Source: Lophium mytilinum (lineage: Eukaryota; Ascomycota; Dothideomycetes; Mytilinidiales; Mytilinidiaceae). Taken from it: 64,000 bases of DNA. A program made the position numbers and the translations under genes. Location of the stretch: contig MU004185.1 in NCBI GenBank assembly GCA_010093605.1, positions 331,334-395,333 of the forward strand, written 5' to 3'. How positions within the stretch are numbered: the first letter of the stretch is position 1; every line of letters begins with the position of its first letter. This document shows positions 52,123 through 61,435 of the stretch, piece by piece. The notes under the pieces are model-generated. The model made no database searches and was not told where the DNA came from. It saw only the letters and a list, made by a program, of their open reading frames with translations.

Positions 52123-54910
52123 ATGAGTGCATCTGTATCAGCACAATGTCGGGCTTGCATCCAGAAATTGACGACGATCGTCTCGACTCTTTCCGCCCCT
52201 GACAGGCAGAAGGGCCGACTCCACCACGCCCAGGTCAACGACGAGCTGGAAAGATTCACCTTATGGATTGGCAACATTGGTGCCCTGCATCCCCCGGAGT
52301 CTTCTTTATCTCTCGAATCGCGTCTTCGAGAAGCGAAGGATGTCTTGACCCATGTCCTAGAGTTGCTAGATGATCTGATCGAGGTCGCCGGAGAACGTGG
52401 GTCTGCTTCTTTCTCCATGCCTTTCAACGATCTGACATAATATAGTCCTGGAAATCGTCTCCGGAGACCGGGAAGGGGAGACAGCTTCTACACATAATGC
52501 CGGCGAGGAGGAAGACCAAAATGAGGAAACGGAACTTCTCACAGAATTTGGGGCTTGCATCACTCGTCTCTACAGAGTATCCCGCCTCATCCGCCAAGCT
52601 GCGCCAACAGATCTTTTTATGAAAGCTCTCAGTCGTAATCGATATCAATTCAATGACCAGTACGACATCGCTCATGTGGGTGAGAAGTACCCGAAGCTCG
52701 CCACAGAAGAACGTGTGTGGCTCCAGAAGCGACTCGGTCGAGCCATTACCCAACGTCGACACTATTTGAGCTACATTCGAGACCACCGCGACAAGCTTGA
52801 GAGGATGCCCACTGACGGAAAAATACGTGAACATGAATCGCAAGCTCCCTCAAGACAACATCCAGCCATCAAACAATTCCTCGATTCCTCCAGTCGGCCG
52901 TCCACGTTCTTCACGAAGGCTTCGAGTCTGAAACCGGACCAGATCACATCGGAGATGCTCGCTGCGGAAGAAGAATCAGACCCGGAGGACGATGTGAGGT
53001 CATACACAACCATATCTCGATCCGTTGATGGCGATCTTGACTCCTCAGCTACAGTCAGGATTCCGAAGCTTGACGGGCTGCGAACTAAGGGTAACAAAGC
53101 TGTGGAATGCCCCTTTTGTTTTCGAATGAAGAAGTTCAAAGATGAACGAGCATGGCGACGACATGTTTTCTCCGACCTCCGTGTCTACGTTTGCACATTC
53201 CCCGACTGCGACGCCCCGTATTTCGTCGACATAAATGAATGGTTTCGTCACGAGATGCAGAACCACCGCATCAGCTACACCTGTCAGTTTTGTGAGCGCA
53301 AGACATTCCAGCTCAAAGAACGTTACTTGACGCACGTGCGAAAACGACATCCCAATGTGCTTCAAGACGGCACCGAGCAGCCTCTTCTTTATATTGCCCG
53401 AAAGCCACTCGATCAGATACCTGCTTTGGAATGCCCATGCTGCTGGAAATGGGTTGATCGTCTCAAGGAACGGGCGGGAGTCGGCGGCATGCCTCCTGAC
53501 GGACCTGAACACATGCTCACCGTCGTCCCAACCGTGTTCAAACGCCACCTCGCTTCTCACTTGGAACAGTTGGCGTTGTTTGCAGTTCCAATTGCTTCAC
53601 CTATTGAAGGCGATGCCAGATCAGATGCTGCCGTCGAGGAGGTGGGCGCTTTTACTAAGGATTCGAATCTCTCAACCCTTGCCTACGACAGTTCCAGGCC
53701 ATCATCTTCAGCAAGCCAAGAGCAGCCATCAGACGACGTCAAAACAATAGAATGGTGGAAGGCCATGGAAAATAAGTTAGAGGGTAGAACAGAAGACTCG
53801 ACCTCTCTGCTCGATCGAAAAGGGCCCGAATTATTAGAACAGGATGGATTGGAACCACAAGTGAGCCCGTACAAAAGGATTAGAGGGACGCTGGGTGATA
53901 GAGAAAAGCTTGACCCAAGTAAGAACCCATTCAATTCCACACTTTGTAAACATAGCTCATGTAAGCCAGGTTTCATGGTTCGGAGACCAGCCGTCCCATT
54001 CTTCGTTATCGGTCGAGTAAGTCAAAATGCTTTCCCGGCTTTTAGGTCAACTATCGTTAACTTTTTTAAGGTCTTTAAGGTTCTTAAGCCAGAGATGGTG
54101 GGAGAAGGAACTGCTCCTTCGGAAATGGAGTTTCAAGTTATGCGAGATCCTAGATTCAATCAGGAAATCTTTGTCAAAGTCCGTTGGTTCGTTGTTGTCA
54201 GACGAGGCTCTGACTGCTCTCACTGCTTGTAGGTAACCACGATGTCTTTGCTTTTATGACAAAGCTAAAATTGCTGTTAAGGCCCATACAGACGTATTCT
54301 AAGAGAGGCGTGTCTGCGTTAAAGACAAGGAGCCATCATGCCATCATGTACACAGGTGATGACGGCCCCCCAGATCCACTTCCCCAAGAATTACCTCGAA
54401 CTCCGTCGGAGCTTCCGATGGGCTACCCAATACGTGTGATAGCCACCGAACCCTGGGGAAAACTAGATCCGCTTTCACGTGTAAATTTTCGGAAAGTATA
54501 CACGGTAGAGGACAATGTGAAAGTCTATGACTTTGGCATTGTGGCCCGAGAGTCGATGGAAAAGTTTTTGCACCAATATAACAGCGCCTGGGGAATCGCC
54601 CCGACCACACCGACTTCGACAGCAAAGCATTCAACGCCAGGCCCACCCGAACATTCCGGAGCTGACTTGTCGAAGACTAATAATGCTGCAACCACCGCAC
54701 CTCACGATAACTCGTGGATCTGGAGTGAGGAACATCAGCGACACTATCGTATTATCTACGACAAAAACGGTACATACCCCGACCTACCTGAAGCAATTCG
54801 TCAAAATATACTGACATTTCCCAGGAAACCCTGTGTACATTTGGCAGGAAGTTACACCTGCATACTCACGAACAGCTTCACCTGGAACAGATGGTAAGTC
54901 AATCACTTAA
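52123..54910 (+). CDS. C2H2 zinc-finger protein with C-terminal DUF6590 domain
   Basis: Five exons, 52123-52396, 52446-54016, 54071-54228, 54282-54769 and 54825-54910, give about 858 aa. Residues 1-150 form a helical N-domain with a short CRAC motif and a long acidic loop. Around 305-475 is a zinc-finger region common in fungal proteins: ECPFCFRMKKFKDERAWRRH, YVCTFPDCDAPYF, NEWFRHEMQNH, YTCQFCERKTFQ, RYLTHVRKRH and CPCCWKW, ending HLASHLEQLALFA. From ~609 the DUF6590 domain: FFVIGRVFKVL, VKVRWFVVVRRGSDCSHCLPIQTYSKRG, SHHAIMYTG, LDPLSRVNFRKVYTVEDNVKVYDFG. All four introns are needed to read this domain without stops. The end is less sure: a GTAAGT at ~54894 could splice to a further exon ending near 55062. 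The zinc fingers suggest nucleic-acid or protein binding; the role is unknown. Confidence 0.82.
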
Positions 54911-55634
54911 AGCTACATTTACATCGAGATATATTTCAAATCTATCTTGTGGAGGCTGACGGGAGCTGTATAGAACGTAAGAGGAAAATATTCCGTTGGA
55001 TGACTACGATTCCACAGAGTTCACCGCCCCCTCTCACCATCACCACATCCTCGAGTAAATAACGCTTCGCTCAGTGGCAAGAGAAATCACATCTAGCACA
55101 GTCCGGTGGAAGACCGATGCTTCCCGAGTCCTGGCCCCTGTGCCCAAATGCATAGACCAGTACTAGACAAAGGGACAGGGGTTGATTTCGAGATCAGAAC
55201 CGAACGAGAATGATGCTAGACATGAGTTTGGGTACTCTTTGCGACTGCTTGGGGCATTAATCCACATGGTCTTTGTGCTACCTACTTCACCAAAGTTAGA
55301 CCTCTTTTGATACCTAAATTCAACGGTCTCGAATAGAAGATTGCCTATCGAAGGCAGAATCATTCCCGAAGGGGTATCCCATGTCCCGTGGGAGGTGCAA
55401 GTAATATATCATGTAACCACACCTACTAGCTTCAATGCTTGAGCAGGCAGCCCGAATATTTCCACCGCCATATGCCACCGAACCACAGATAGCAAGAAAT
55501 ACTATTCCCGTAGTGTAATATCACATACCCGCAACAGCTCCATGCAATGCACCCTTAGCCCAGCCCGCCATGTAACCCATGCTCCCAAAAAATTTCCCCA
55601 TTCCGCATCCCTCAATCCATAAGCCCTTCGCAAC
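54911..55634. other. Intergenic between convergent genes
   Basis: May contain one extra 3' exon of the C2H2-DUF6590 gene (see that entry). Otherwise no gene, RNA or repeat is seen. Confidence 0.4.
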
Positions 55635-57226
55635 CTATTTCACCGCGTCCCTCGTAACCCCATCGGACACCCACTTCCCCTCAAACTTCTCCTGCAGCAC
55701 CCTCAACCGACTAAAGAAGACATCGTCGTCCACATATGCCCCCTTAAGCCAGCGCTCCCCTTCATTGGCATCAAACGCACGTCGGGCATGCACGACACGC
55801 CTGTTATCGAAAACGACGCACTCTCCCTCTTCCAGCCTATACTCAAGCATATTCTCCTCGCTGCTAAGCGCCTTCTCAAACGCCTTGCTAGCCGAGAGGT
55901 AGTTGCCGAGCGCGGACTGGTTCTCGCCGCCGATGCGGGCCTCGAAGGGGCCTTGGAAGGGAGGGGACCAGTTGACGCGGCGGATAGCGAGGTTGGTGGG
56001 CTCGGAGTACTTCGGGTACGGGAAGAGCTCGATCGTCGGCCGGGTGTAATGGTAGTGCTGGGAGTCGTTGTGGTAGTGGTAGGTCACTGGGAAGGTGCAC
56101 AGGGTGCGGAAGTGGAAGGCGGATGAGGTGTGGATCTCGGCGGCGGCGTGGAAGGTGTCGGCGAAGAGAGAGGAGCCGCCGGGGGATTGCGCTCGAAGGG
56201 AGTGTAGGAGTTGGAGGTGGGGTGGGTTGGTGGTGTAGCTAATCAGACTTTAGTTTAGAAAGAGCTTGGTTCGAGGGTCTGATGTATCGTCGTGGGTAGC
56301 CAAGGCTGATATATAGAGAGATTGTATAAAAAAGATTGAAGGATGCGGCGTTTGACAGTAACAGGAAAGCTTTGAATATGCTTGACGATAATAAAGACTT
56401 ACAGGAGATCCATATGCAGACCCAGGAACTGACTAGTGTATGCAATGTTCTTAGCATTCGGGATAGACTTCACATCCCAAGTTCGGCCGTAGAAGGTATC
56501 CTTCATGGTCCCAATCCGTTCAGCAATATCTTCAACCGACTTCTCCGAGTCTGGTACCCCTTTGAAGAACAGCAGCCCATACTTGTTCAGATGGAGGAGG
56601 GCCTCGAACAAGGTGTGGTCGTTGGCCATGTAGTCATCATAGTCCAGCCATTTGTTATTCTTGGTCATGATGTCTTTATTCCACACGACTCGCTCATCGC
56701 TCCGCACACCTCCTCGAAGCTCCACTTCCGTAGTCAGAGCTCGCTTCAGCCAATTGATGGAGTGCTTAGTCCGGTGCTCAGAAGAATATCCAGGGACATC
56801 GCTCTGCCAGGCAACCTCCACCATCCAGCCATGTTCTTTGTCGACAATGGTCTTGCATATACCCTCGATGTTCTCTGGGATATCGCAAGTCTGGAAAAGT
56901 TTCTGTTTGTTCGAGGGGTCCACGCATTCGGGGCACGTGCAGCTGTCTCGAAGGAAGATGCTGTCGAAGATCTTGGGCTCGCCGTCAATGCTCACGGCCA
57001 GATTCTTCGACGGCTTGCCATCCAATTGGCCTGCGTTCGACGCATCGTGAACCAGGTGTTCCTGGGGTGTTGTTGCTTCCTGAGCGGGGTTGGTGGAGTT
57101 CTTCCAGAACTGGCGGGTGGGCACAGCATTCCGCGCAAACAGTCCAGGACGGTGTTTGCGCGTTCCAGCACGAGCAATGGCCGTCAGTGGACGCAGACCG
57201 ACGCGGGTGAGGAGGTTTATGGACAT
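55635..57226 (-). CDS. Carnitine-pathway 2-oxoglutarate dioxygenase (gamma-butyrobetaine/trimethyllysine type)
   Basis: Fe(II)/2-oxoglutarate dioxygenase of carnitine synthesis, in mitochondria or cytosol (family knowledge). Two exons, 56403-57226 and 55635-56238, give 475 aa; the 164-nt intron is longer than usual here. The first ~35 residues (MSINLLTRVGLRPLTAIARAGTRKHRPG) are basic and amphipathic, like a mitochondrial presequence. Then the zinc-binding N-domain IFLRDSCTCPECVDPSNKQKLF; the catalytic start FLGLHMDLLYTTNPPHLQLLH with the H-x-D iron ligands; and, near the C-terminus, VVFDNRRVVHARRAFD with the second histidine and the arginine that holds 2-oxoglutarate. Butyrobetaine and trimethyllysine hydroxylases share these motifs, so I cannot say which. 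It is divergent from the TPC1 gene, 196 bp apart. Confidence 0.88.
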
Positions 57227-57422
57227 GACTTTCGGTGTTTGGGGCCGACGATCCGTTTTGCGGGGGAGGCGTGCGGCCTTGTACCTCAGCAGAGAATTGG
57301 TCCGAGGATAAGATGAAGAGCTGGTCCGCTGTCCCGACGCACTCAACACGCACTCCACTACATCAGCCGATCCCTCCTGTGCCCTTAGTACGCGTCGCTT
57401 GCTGGGCGAAGGAGCTGGGTGT
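57227..57422. promoter_or_regulatory. Compact divergent promoter, carnitine dioxygenase and TPC1
   Basis: Only 196 bp separate the two start codons, so both promoters must overlap here. Both products are expected in or at mitochondria. No clear TATA box is seen. Confidence 0.5.
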
Positions 57423-58520
57423 ATGTCTGGCGGTGTGGTACAGCTCAAGGATGAGGTAACGGCCACCCGCTGGCGGATACGAAGGCACGAGACTGCAGAC
57501 AGCTGATCCAACTTGCTTCTTCCAGGGCTCCTCGAAGCAGGTCGTCGTTGCGGGGTCTGTCGCAGGCCTGGTCTCTCGGTAAGAGCCTCATACAGCTCTT
57601 AAGACGGCGATGTGCTAATCGCATTCACGCGTTCTAGGTTTGTTATAGCACCGCTGGACGTCATCAAGATCCGCCTACAACTCCAAATCCACTCCCTCTC
57701 CGATCCGACGAGTATACACGGTATTGATGGACCTGTCTACAAGGGGACGCTGGGGACGCTCAAGCAGATACTGCGCGAGGAGGGTCTCACTGGGCTATGG
57801 AAGGGGAATATCCCGGCAGAGGCCATGTATCTCATGTACGGAGCCATCCAATTCTCGACCTACACGCACGCCTCGCACGCCCTGAACAACCTACCCTCGC
57901 CGTACAAGCTCCCTGACTCCGCAAACTCGTTCATTTCGGGTGCGCTGGCTGGAGCTTGCGCAACGACTACCACCTATCCGTTAGACCTCCTGCGGACCCG
58001 ATTCGCAGCGCAGGGGAAAGACCGTGTCTACACCTCGATAGTGTCCTCGGTTCGCCAGATCGCAGCTACTGAAGGCCTCCCAGGATTCTTCCGAGGGTTG
58101 GGAGCAGGTGTGAGCCAGATTGTGCCGTACATGGGCCTGTTCTTTGCTGGGTACGAGGCTCTCAAGCCGGCACTTTCGAAAGACGTCGTTCCGCTACCGT
58201 TCGGAAGTTCAGACGCTGTGTCCGGCATCGTTGCTAGTGTGCTTGCAAAGACTGCGGTGTATCCACTGGATACTACGAGGAAACGATTACAAGTGCAAGG
58301 GCCCACGCGATCACAATACGTACACCGTAACATCCCTCTCTATAAGGGCGTCTTCTCAACGGTTGGCCGTATCTGGAAGAACGAGGGACGGAGAGGCATG
58401 TATCGAGGCCTGACCGTGAGTCTGCTCAAGGCAGCTCCGGCCAGCGCTGTAACAATGTGGACCTACGAGAGGACCATGGGCGTCCTGACTTCGATGGACG
58501 AGAAGCTGAAGGAAATATGA
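57423..58520 (+). CDS. tpc1: Mitochondrial thiamine pyrophosphate carrier
   Basis: Inner-membrane carrier that imports thiamine pyrophosphate, the cofactor of pyruvate and 2-oxoglutarate dehydrogenases, in exchange for nucleotides (family knowledge). Three exons, 57423-57455, 57526-57578 and 57638-58520, give 322 aa, typical length. Three mitochondrial-carrier repeats with the Px(D/E)xx(K/R) motif: [26 protein letters not shown] and [13 protein letters not shown], each followed by a G-x-x-G-(L/F)-(W/F/Y)-(K/R)-G block ([27 protein letters not shown]). Six membrane helices fit. The short first exon [11 protein letters not shown] and the second ([18 protein letters not shown]) reproduce the fungal TPC1 N-terminus and decide the start. 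Shares a very short promoter with the carnitine dioxygenase. Confidence 0.92.
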
Positions 58521-58849
58521 TATGGGTCACAAACGGTGTTAGCGGCGTTGTACAATAGCGGGATACTCTAGAGTAGGCGAACTTGGGCGCCTGTCCGACA
58601 TCAAACTTCAACGGTCAGTTTCAGAATTAGAAGCCTCAGGAATGGCAACGAACGTATATAATTCAATGATACCCTAGTATGTTTTATAGAAGTTTTAGTG
58701 CTATGACGTGAAAATAAGCTACTCGTCCCCGCAGTGGAGTGATGGTGGTGCCAAAGATCGCCGAACCAAGACACGAAAATTTCGAGCCTCAAAACCCTCG
58801 AAACTCTACCAAAACTCTGTCACGACGAAAATTACACTCTCTCTGCAAG
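58521..58849. other. Intergenic, TPC1 to Ofd1/Tpa1
   Basis: 329 bp in head-to-tail orientation; must contain the TPC1 terminator and the next promoter. No distinct motif is recognised. Confidence 0.45.
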
Positions 58850-60905
58850 ATGAAGCGCAAGAATGATACACCAGCCAATGGCGCCTCCAAAAAGCGCGCC
58901 ATTTCCGACTCAGAAGCAGAGAAGAACTTTCGCGCCGGCCTCTTCGACAGCAAAGTACTGGCCGACTACACACAACAATACGCAAAGTCGTCCCCGTAAG
59001 ACCTTCATACCTCCAGCAAATACAATTGGCTTCGTCTAACACTCATACAGCTACAAACATGCTGTAATCCATAATCTAATCTCATCGCCCCTCCTCCGCG
59101 CCGTCCGCACCGAAATCCGAGAGAACATCTCCTTCACGCCCAAGGAGACCGACATCTACAAGATCCACCAGTCCGGCGACCTCGCGAACCTCGATGGCCT
59201 CGACGATGCTGCTCTGCGTAGGCTCCCATCGCTTCTCACGCTCCGCGATGCCCTCTACTCGTCTGCGTTCCGGAAATATATCGCTAGTGTTGCGGGATCG
59301 GGGCCGCTGAGTGGAGTCAAGACGGATATGGCTGTGGTAAGTTCCGCTGAATCCAATTTGGAGAAATGAAGCTGATCTAAGGTACAGAATGTGTATACCC
59401 CGGGATGTCACCTCCTCTGCCACGACGACGTCATTGGGAGTCGGCGCGTAAGCTGGATCCTATACCTGTTGGACCCGGATCGGGACTGGAAGCATGAATG
59501 GGGTGGAGCCTTGCGTCTGTATCCTACGAAAGTGCTAAAAAATCAGGACGGTGATGAGGTGAAGATTCCACAACCGGACTTTTCGGTGTCGATCCCACCG
59601 GCGTGGAACCAGCTGTCTTTCTTCACGGTACAGCCTGGGGAAAGCTTTCACGATGTCGAGGAAGTGTACAAGCGGAGTGAAGATGAGACGGAAGAGGAAG
59701 ACGGAGGTCGAGTGCGGATGGCGATTAGTGGCTGGTTCCACATACCCCAGGAAGGCGAGGAGGGATACGAAGAGGGTCTTGAAGAGAAGCTCGCCGAAAA
59801 GAGCTCCCTCGCCCAGTTGCAAGGAGGAAAGGCAGACGCATTTGACCGGCCTCAACCACAATGGGTCGAATTCGAGGACGATTCCGAAGAAAACGAGGAA
59901 GAGGAGGAACTCTCAACCGCAGAGATCGAATTCCTTCTGAAATACCTAAACCCCAACTATCTCACCCCTGACACCGTCGACGAGCTCCAGGCAATGTTCG
60001 CAGACGAGTCATCCCTTCAACTCTCGACCTTCCTCTCCAACAAGTTCTCCGCGCGTCTACAGACATGGATTGAGTCCAAAGACCACGAGGAGCATCCAAG
60101 CCTCCCGGCCCACCCTTCAGCTCCGAAGGGAGACTCCACAGGCGTCGCCCGCCCGCCGCACAAGCACCGCTTCCTATACCGCCAACCCATCCTCCCGCCT
60201 CCTGCATTAAATCCCGACCTAGAGCTCAGCCCTTACGACGAACTCGTTGACATCCTCTTCCCTCACCCATCTTTCCGCAAATGGCTCGCCCTAGCAACCG
60301 GCCTCACCCTCACAAAAACCAACATCCTAGCCCGCCGTTTCCGCCGCGGCGTCGACTACTCCCTCGCCACCGCCTACGAAGACGAGCAACCCCAGCTAGA
60401 AATCTGCCTCGGCATAACACCATCAAGCGGATGGGCGCCCGAAGAAGCCGAAGAAGACGACGCCACTGCCGGCGCCGAAGAAAACAACCGCTCCAAAAGC
60501 AACGGCAAAGCCAAGTCGAAAGCGAAAGAGCCAGCTCCTCCAACCCCCGCAACGGAGGAGCCCGAAGTAGGCGGCTACGAGATGTACATGGCCGGCGACG
60601 ACGAGGAGGCCGCCCCGGCGCCTACCACTGGAGAAGCGTCCACGAACACGGGCGCTGGGCAGCGGAGGAAGACGAAAGCGGATCCGGCGGTGTACCGCAG
60701 CGCGGCGGATGACGAGGATGATGGGGTGCTGTTTTCTATGCCGGCAAGTTGGAACGCGCTTAGCGTTGTGTTGCGGGATCAGGGCGTGTTGAGGTTCGTG
60801 AAGTATGTGAGTAAGGCGGCGAAGGGGGATCGGTGGGATGTTTGTGCGGAGTTTGGGGTGGAGATTGGGGAGGAGGGGAGTGATGAGGAGGAAGGGGATG
60901 AGTAG
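58850..60905 (+). CDS. tpa1: Ofd1/Tpa1-type prolyl hydroxylase
   Basis: Fe(II)/2-oxoglutarate dioxygenase; relatives hydroxylate a proline of ribosomal protein Rps23 and, in fission yeast, control the sterol/oxygen factor Sre1 (family knowledge). Three exons, 58850-58995, 59051-59336 and 59388-60905, give 649 aa. N-terminal catalytic domain: YKHAVIHNLISSPLLRAVR, then YTPGCHLLCHDDVIGSRRVSWILYLLD with the H-x-D iron ligands, LSFFTVQPGESFHDVEEV with the distal histidine, and RVRMAISGWFH with the 2-oxoglutarate arginine. The C-terminal Ofd1-type domain (residues ~300-640) contains long acidic insertions (EDDSEENEEEEE, ENNRSKSNGKAKSKAKE) and ends SWNALSVVLRDQGVLRFVKYVSKAAKGDRWDV plus an acidic tail. 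Cytosolic or nuclear. The KRKNDTPANGASKKRA start is basic, nuclear-signal-like. Confidence 0.9.
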
Positions 60906-61284
60906 GGGGCGAGTTTGGATTGAAGAGAGAGCTAGTATGTGGAGGGATACGAGGTAGAAAGGTGTGATCTGAGATAGTGTGGCAGAGTTAGTACTCAAGA
61001 GGTAAATTTCGTAGAGCAAAACATCAGGTCACGTGCTTTTATCGATTTGTGTACGTTTCTCAGCCGCATTGGGGTATGAGTATGTTACATGATTCATAAA
61101 GAAGAGTTTTTTATCGAAAGGCTTTTACTACGCTGAACATCTACAGTTCTCCGAAACATGATCCAGTCCGGTGGCTGTGATGGTGAAGTGAAACACAACC
61201 TAGGAACCATGCGGCGAAGGTGGGTTTGTTATTCGGGATGCCGAATATTCAGGGTCCAACTCTAAACGTCGCTCGGCGATAAAC
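60906..61284. other. Intergenic between Ofd1/Tpa1 and the AT-rich block
   Basis: Normal base composition. No gene or RNA. Leads directly into the 18-bp tandem repeats. Confidence 0.5.
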
Positions 61285-61410
61285 AATTGAACGTGATTTG
61301 GTAGGTGAACGCGATTTGGCAGGTAAATGTAAACCAGCAGGTAAACGCACTTCAGCAGGTAAACGCAATTCAGCAGGTATATACAATCCAGCCGGTGAAA
61401 GAGATTTAGC
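61285..61410 (+). repeat. 18-bp tandem repeat, seven copies, at the AT-block edge
   Basis: Units start at 61285, 61303, 61321, 61339, 61357, 61375 and 61393, consensus near AGGTAAACGCAATTCAGC, each with a few changes. The outer copies differ more from the consensus than the middle ones, and a partial unit follows at 61411. The length is exactly 18, and either strand reads as hexapeptides (for example LPAEVR on the minus strand), though no gene is evident. Confidence 0.85.
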
Positions 61411-61435
61411 AGTTAAACCGTTATTCTTAATCAAC

